A stretch of 64,000 bases of DNA from assembly GCA_030704615.1 (NCBI GenBank), contig CM060731.1:69732756-69796755 (forward strand), given 5' to 3'. The translations under genes and the position numbers were made by a program. The notes below the pieces were generated by a model that had not been told where the DNA came from, made no database searches, and worked only from the letters and a program-made list of their open reading frames with translations. Position 1 is the first letter of the stretch; every line of letters begins with the position of its first letter. Shown here one piece after another: positions 59,746 through 64,000 of this stretch. Origin of the DNA: Takakia lepidozioides. Its lineage: Eukaryota > Streptophyta > Takakiopsida > Takakiales > Takakiaceae.

Positions 59746-61870
59746 AGAGAGAAATTTAAATACTCACCAAGGCAGGCCCCATCATACTACCCCGACATGG
59801 CTGCTTTCATGTCGTTGCCCCACCACACTTTGCAAGTGTCCCCCTCAACTATGTCTAGATATACTTCTAGTTATTGAATTACCTCTCAACGTTACTCCCC
59901 CTATTGGGCCATTTATAGAATTCGCATATTGTCATGATTGGTACTTGAACACAACCATTTAACTATTTCATACTTGCTATTGGACGGTGGCGCACTGACC
60001 CCTAATAGTCATCATAGCAGGAACCAAAGGTGGTATCACAATACTAGCCTAAACGCTATACGTAACAACTTCAATATCCCTACCATAGCTATCCATCAAT
60101 GTTTCAAAATTGTCCATCTCACTGCCATCAGATCCTATACAACCCTTATTACTAACAAGCGTAAATTAGAACAAACTCACACAAAAGATATTGGTTACAT
60201 GCGCAACGACGCATTTGCTCTTATATGGCCCACCCTCAAAAGAGTAGGAAGTGGTACCTAAATTGTTGAGTAATTGTTGTTGTTGCATAAGTAAGAGATA
60301 TTTTAATTAAATGATGGTTGAGGTCCAATTTTTTATTTTCTAAGGGGAACAGGCCCACCCCCGAAAGGGGGCAGTAGCTGTAAGGCGAAGTGGCTTTTAG
60401 TTACGCCGGCTTTGGCCGGAGTCTTCTCTCTTTTCTAAGGGGGCCATGCTTGCAAAGCCCACCAAAGGGAAACGGGAGAATCCTAATAAACTCCCTTTAC
60501 TCTCCTTATATAGTTTTTGGAGGCCGTGGTGGGGCCTTCTAGAAAGGCCCACCGCCTCATCAGCGGAAAGATCTAGAAGGGGGGGCCCACCGCCCATCCC
60601 AAGTCGTATAAAAAAGAAAAAACGTCCGTGTGTCTACCTCCTATCGCCCTCTCCTACTTCTACGCTAGCGACTCCTGCGGCCCCACAGATTCGCTCTTCC
60701 CTAGTGTCGGGTTGCCTGACCTTTCCAAATTGGGCAAATGAGTTGGTGTGCATAGTAACCGTAATGCGAAGAGGCTCTTAATTACGCCGGCTGGAGTACA
60801 CTCTCTCTCTTAGTGGGTGAAATTCATACTGATGTATGGCAACTGGCTATATGGATGTCATTCTGCAAGAAGGCTTGGGGGGTGTGAAGCTGATAACAGC
60901 ATCCCATTGGCACTGCGGAGGATGGAATCCGTTGCTCGTTGTTGCTATGGCGCCTCGCCAATCTTCAAGGATGCCATTCAAAGTAGGTAATAACACAAAG
61001 CCCTTTACGTATTCACTTTGCTATGTAGTATGTGTCGTAGGACTTAGGCTTGGAAAGCAAATCAACATAAACAAATGTACTATAGGCGAAGAAGCAAGAA
61101 AACACAAGGGATAGTTAGACAATGTTGATAATTTGCATATCTTGCACGAAGGTCAACGCTGGTCCAAGGATTTCTACAAACATCTCTTAAAATGGTTGGA
61201 CTGTAACGTTGACAATGTGAGTTTTCTTCATGTGTTCAGTTATGTTCTCGTCCTTGACAGTTTGGCGAAACTGAAGTCTGTTCTTTAGTTAGTTAAGATG
61301 GAAGGCACATTTACGGAAATGGTCGCCATATTGTAGAGTCTTCAGTTGGAAACAGATCCCAAGCATGTGTGCCGTGGGCTCGGGCTTAGTAGTATCAGGA
61401 CTGGTTTGCAATCTTGATTCAAAGACTCTCTCACGGATATGAAACTAGTTGGTCACGCGTCATTTTATCTCGATAAAGCTACTCAGAATTGGCGAGAGGC
61501 CAGCGATTACGCGAACTACTCAAGCAATCTCAATCAGCCCCTCTGACGGTAGAGGAACATGTAGCTACTACTTAAACTGGAGTAAACGGATATTTAGATG
61601 TATCGGAAATTGGCCAAGTTAAAAAAATTCTTGTTCAACTACTGAATATTTGATAACTAATAAACCTCAGTTTACATAAATTATACGTTCCACTAAATAT
61701 GTATCGCAAGACATTCACAAAACTGGGTGTGGGGTCTAGGGCCACAAGGCTACGGCAAGCATAGTCTTATGAGTACATTTTTTATCTATCTTTCATAGAA
61801 CTATGCTACCATCTATATGACGACTACAGACTACACCTCATACATGGATACTCTGGATATGTGACAATGA
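59746..61870. other. Non-coding region with a short direct repeat and a GMI1-flank scrap
   Basis: GTAAGGCGAAGTGGCTTTTA...TTACGCCGGC (60379-60413) recurs as GTAATGCGAAGAGGCTCTTA...TTACGCCGGC (60760-60792), about 380 bp apart. Bases 61340-61470 are the inverse of scraps from copy D (AAACAGATCCCAAGC and GTTTGCAATCTTGATTCAAAG), two pieces that lie about 600 bp apart in copy D but are adjacent here. No gene is recognised. Confidence 0.45.
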
Positions 61871-61874
61871 CAAG

Positions 61875-63030
61875 TAATGCAGCACCAAAGACTAAAGTAA
61901 TAGAGGACTGTGAAGCAAGTCTTCAGCAGGAAAAAGGGATTTCAGGTTTCTTTTTCTTTCATGCAACACTCCTAACACCTACATGAAGACTTACCTGATC
62001 ACTTTGCCCAAACAACATAAATACCACACGTGCAAGATGCAATTGTGCCCAAACCCTTCAACTCTTCACTAGATTGCAACTGTGTATTTTCTATCCAAAA
62101 AGGAAATCCTTGGATCATTTACATGACAACCACATCACAAAACAGCAAAGAGAGGCAAAACCAATCCACAAAGCCAATCACTGCATTAAGCAAAGAAGAA
62201 CCCAACAGAAGATGAAGCGTGAAAAAAAACCTTCCAGAAGCCATCAATTAGATGCTGCCATCACTTCATATCCTCATCAACCATCACTATGAGTTCGTGT
62301 GCTGCAGATTCAAAGGTCTTGAAAGTGAAGCAGGCCATCTGAGCCAGACAGCTTTGAGCAATGAGAGCAAACCATAGATCTGCGAATCACAAGATATTCT
62401 AATGGGGGATAGGGAAGAAAGCTCGGATCTCTGCTGATTCAAAAGTCACCTGAAGGAAGCTACCTTCCTGACTTCTGTCTAGGAAGAATGAACAGAAGCT
62501 CCTACAGCCGAGCCTAGACACTCTTCAGAGAGAGTCAGAAGCTCTTGGGTTACTTTTGATTTGAATATCTTGAAAGTATAGTGAAGTGCACTCCCTGCAG
62601 AATGCCTACAAGACATTGTAAGTATTCCTTCCCACGTCATTGGTACTCCATTTTGTAGAGTGGCAAGAAAGAGAGGAATGGGGATGACTTTACGGCTGGA
62701 AAGGTTGAGTTACTACCAGATGAATGTGCTAAGCGTAGTGTAAGTGTCGCCTTTTCTCATGCGCCCCCTTGTGTCATAAGCCATTTTGACATCCAAGAAG
62801 AATACAAAAGTGGGTTTCCCTTTTTTTTTTACTTCCCACATAATCTGCCTTGGAGTGAAGATATGATCCACACATCCCCTGTTTCGCCGAAAGCCAGCTT
62901 GGCATTTGTGGAAATAACCTCTAGATTCCAGATCAACCTCGAGATGAGTACTTATAACTCTGCAAAATATCTTGCCAACTGCCTTGAGGAGCGTGATGCC
63001 TTGGTAGTCCCCTGGCAATGAGTCTACCTT
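61875..63030 (-). mobile_element. LINE reverse-transcriptase fragment, copy 2 (internally deleted)
   Basis: Paralogue of 7838-9395. The minus-strand frame 63072-62713 has YQGITLLKAVGKIFCRVIST, then QAGFRRNRGCVDHIF and FLDVKMAYDTRG, the finger and first catalytic region of a non-LTR RT; it keeps the finger frame that is broken in copy 1. About 390 bp with the GIPQG and FADD boxes, present at 8724-9115, are missing between CATGCGC and CCCCTTGTGTCATAAG (62757-62775). Inactive. Confidence 0.8.
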
Positions 63031-64000
63031 CCCTCCCTTGAGGCTGTGTACACTGCTTTGCACTTGTATCATGTAGGCCAGTTATGAATTTGCAGATGAT
63101 CAATCTCGAAATTGTGCAGGCATGCCTCATGATACTCTCTGTGGTAACCGCAGAGCCTGTTACAAGACAACTTTGTAGACAACCTATCATGCAATGGAAC
63201 CACTGAACGGAATTGCCTGCCGACACCTACATTACACACTTGTAGATCTCCAACACAACTCTATGAGAGTCAAAAGTAGCCCTATAGGAAATTCACGAGG
63301 ACATTCCAGAGGACTTTCCACCAAATAAAAGACCTATAACATAGGAAGGAAAATCTGCATCAGCCCTCTACGCCCTAAATGTGTGCAAACTGTACCAAAC
63401 TTTACAGTCCTCTCATCAGGAAACACACTGATGCATGTTCGTAAAGTAAGGTCAGGGTGACAGCGGCGGTGATAGGAAGCATTCACTACGTCCTGCCAAT
63501 GAGCAAGGGGATAAGATGGCTGGGGATCCCTCGAGACATTTTTAACGATGTAGATCATACTATGGAATTGCAGAACACAAGCAAATTTTCAATTTGAAAG
63601 TCAAGAGGAAATTGTCCAGACAAGTAGAAAGTAGAAGAGGAAACGATAATATTAGGGTGCTCAACTCTCACAGACAACAGGAAAGAAACCAGTCCTGCAT
63701 GACCCCACAAACCTGCCTCAGTCTCTCTTTCACAGGAGATCAGGCATTCAGTACCATAATGTCTGAGCTGCTCATGGTAATGATATGGAAGAGTAGCAAC
63801 AAATCACGGTGAACTATAGTGCAGCAGTATTGTGACAGGGAAGTCTTGGGGAAGTCACTTGTTACAGACCAAAAACTGAGGTACAATCAGTATAAGAGAC
63901 AGTCCTGGCTGGTGAATTAAGACCTACTTAAAAGAAACATGCAGTGGATGATTTAGTATTGGAACAATCTTAGTTGGGAGCAAACTTTGGTTTGGGCCAA
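63031..64000. repeat. 3' flank block of the GMI1-like family, copy E side, cut by window end
   Basis: Nearly identical to 9400-10385. Given the order seen at copy B, another GMI1-like relic on the minus strand is expected just beyond the window. No gene within the visible part. Confidence 0.7.

Overview
The window looks like plant nuclear DNA, most likely from a large, repeat-rich genome. Protein relics with introns match plant glutamine-dependent NAD+ synthetase and a plant SMCHD1/GMI1-like protein. The mobile elements (LINE, Ty3/Gypsy with an initiator-Met-type primer site, CACTA, Mutator-like) are plant types. The Mutator transposase with a SWIM finger and the linked ParB-like/DNA methylase gene recall families I associate with non-seed plants (bryophytes, lycophytes, ferns); that placement is inference. 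I found no intact, uninterrupted gene longer than a few hundred bases. Almost everything recognisable is a relic or part of a mobile element.

Bases 1-20,300 are a segmentally duplicated host region. A GMI1-like gene relic (copy A, +) and an NAD+ synthetase relic (copy 1, -) stand tail to tail. A LINE reverse-transcriptase fragment follows, then GMI1-like copy B (-), copy C (+) and NAD+ synthetase copy 2 (-). Copy C plus NAD+ synthetase 2 repeats the tail-to-tail pair seen at the start. A and B with their shared 3' flank form a long inverted repeat. Each NAD+ synthetase copy keeps exon/intron borders but carries its own disabling changes: stops, frameshifts, exon duplications and a micro-inversion.

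Bases 20,300-51,900 are a nested transposon cluster. A CACTA (TNP2) relic lies at 22.5-23.9 kb. A Ty3/Gypsy element is cut in its protease/RT interval by a Mutator-like element (24,601-46,283) with GTGAGCC-rich terminal inverted repeats and a 9-10 bp target duplication. This Mutator-like element carries two divergent genes: a SWIM-type transposase (+) and, on the opposite strand, a decayed multi-exon gene that joins a ParB-like DGNHR domain to a beta-class DNA N4/N6 methyltransferase. A third element (32,125-42,720) is inserted in frame into the transposase reading frame. It has terminal inverted repeats, a 6-bp target duplication, two arrays of GCGACCGCC/GGCGGTCGC hairpins, a 1,017-bp tandem array and a piece of Gypsy gag. 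Beyond 46.3 kb come further Gypsy pieces (RT, LTR, primer site, gag, RNase H, integrase, polypurine tract).

Bases 51,900-64,000 return to the duplicated host family: GMI1-like copy D (-) with more upstream exons, a stretch of about 4 kb with no recognisable gene, then a second LINE RT fragment and the start of another 3' flank that runs off the window. The most notable system is the methyltransferase-bearing Mutator-like element and the hairpin-array element inside it. Both are now degenerate here, but they could be traced to better-preserved relatives.
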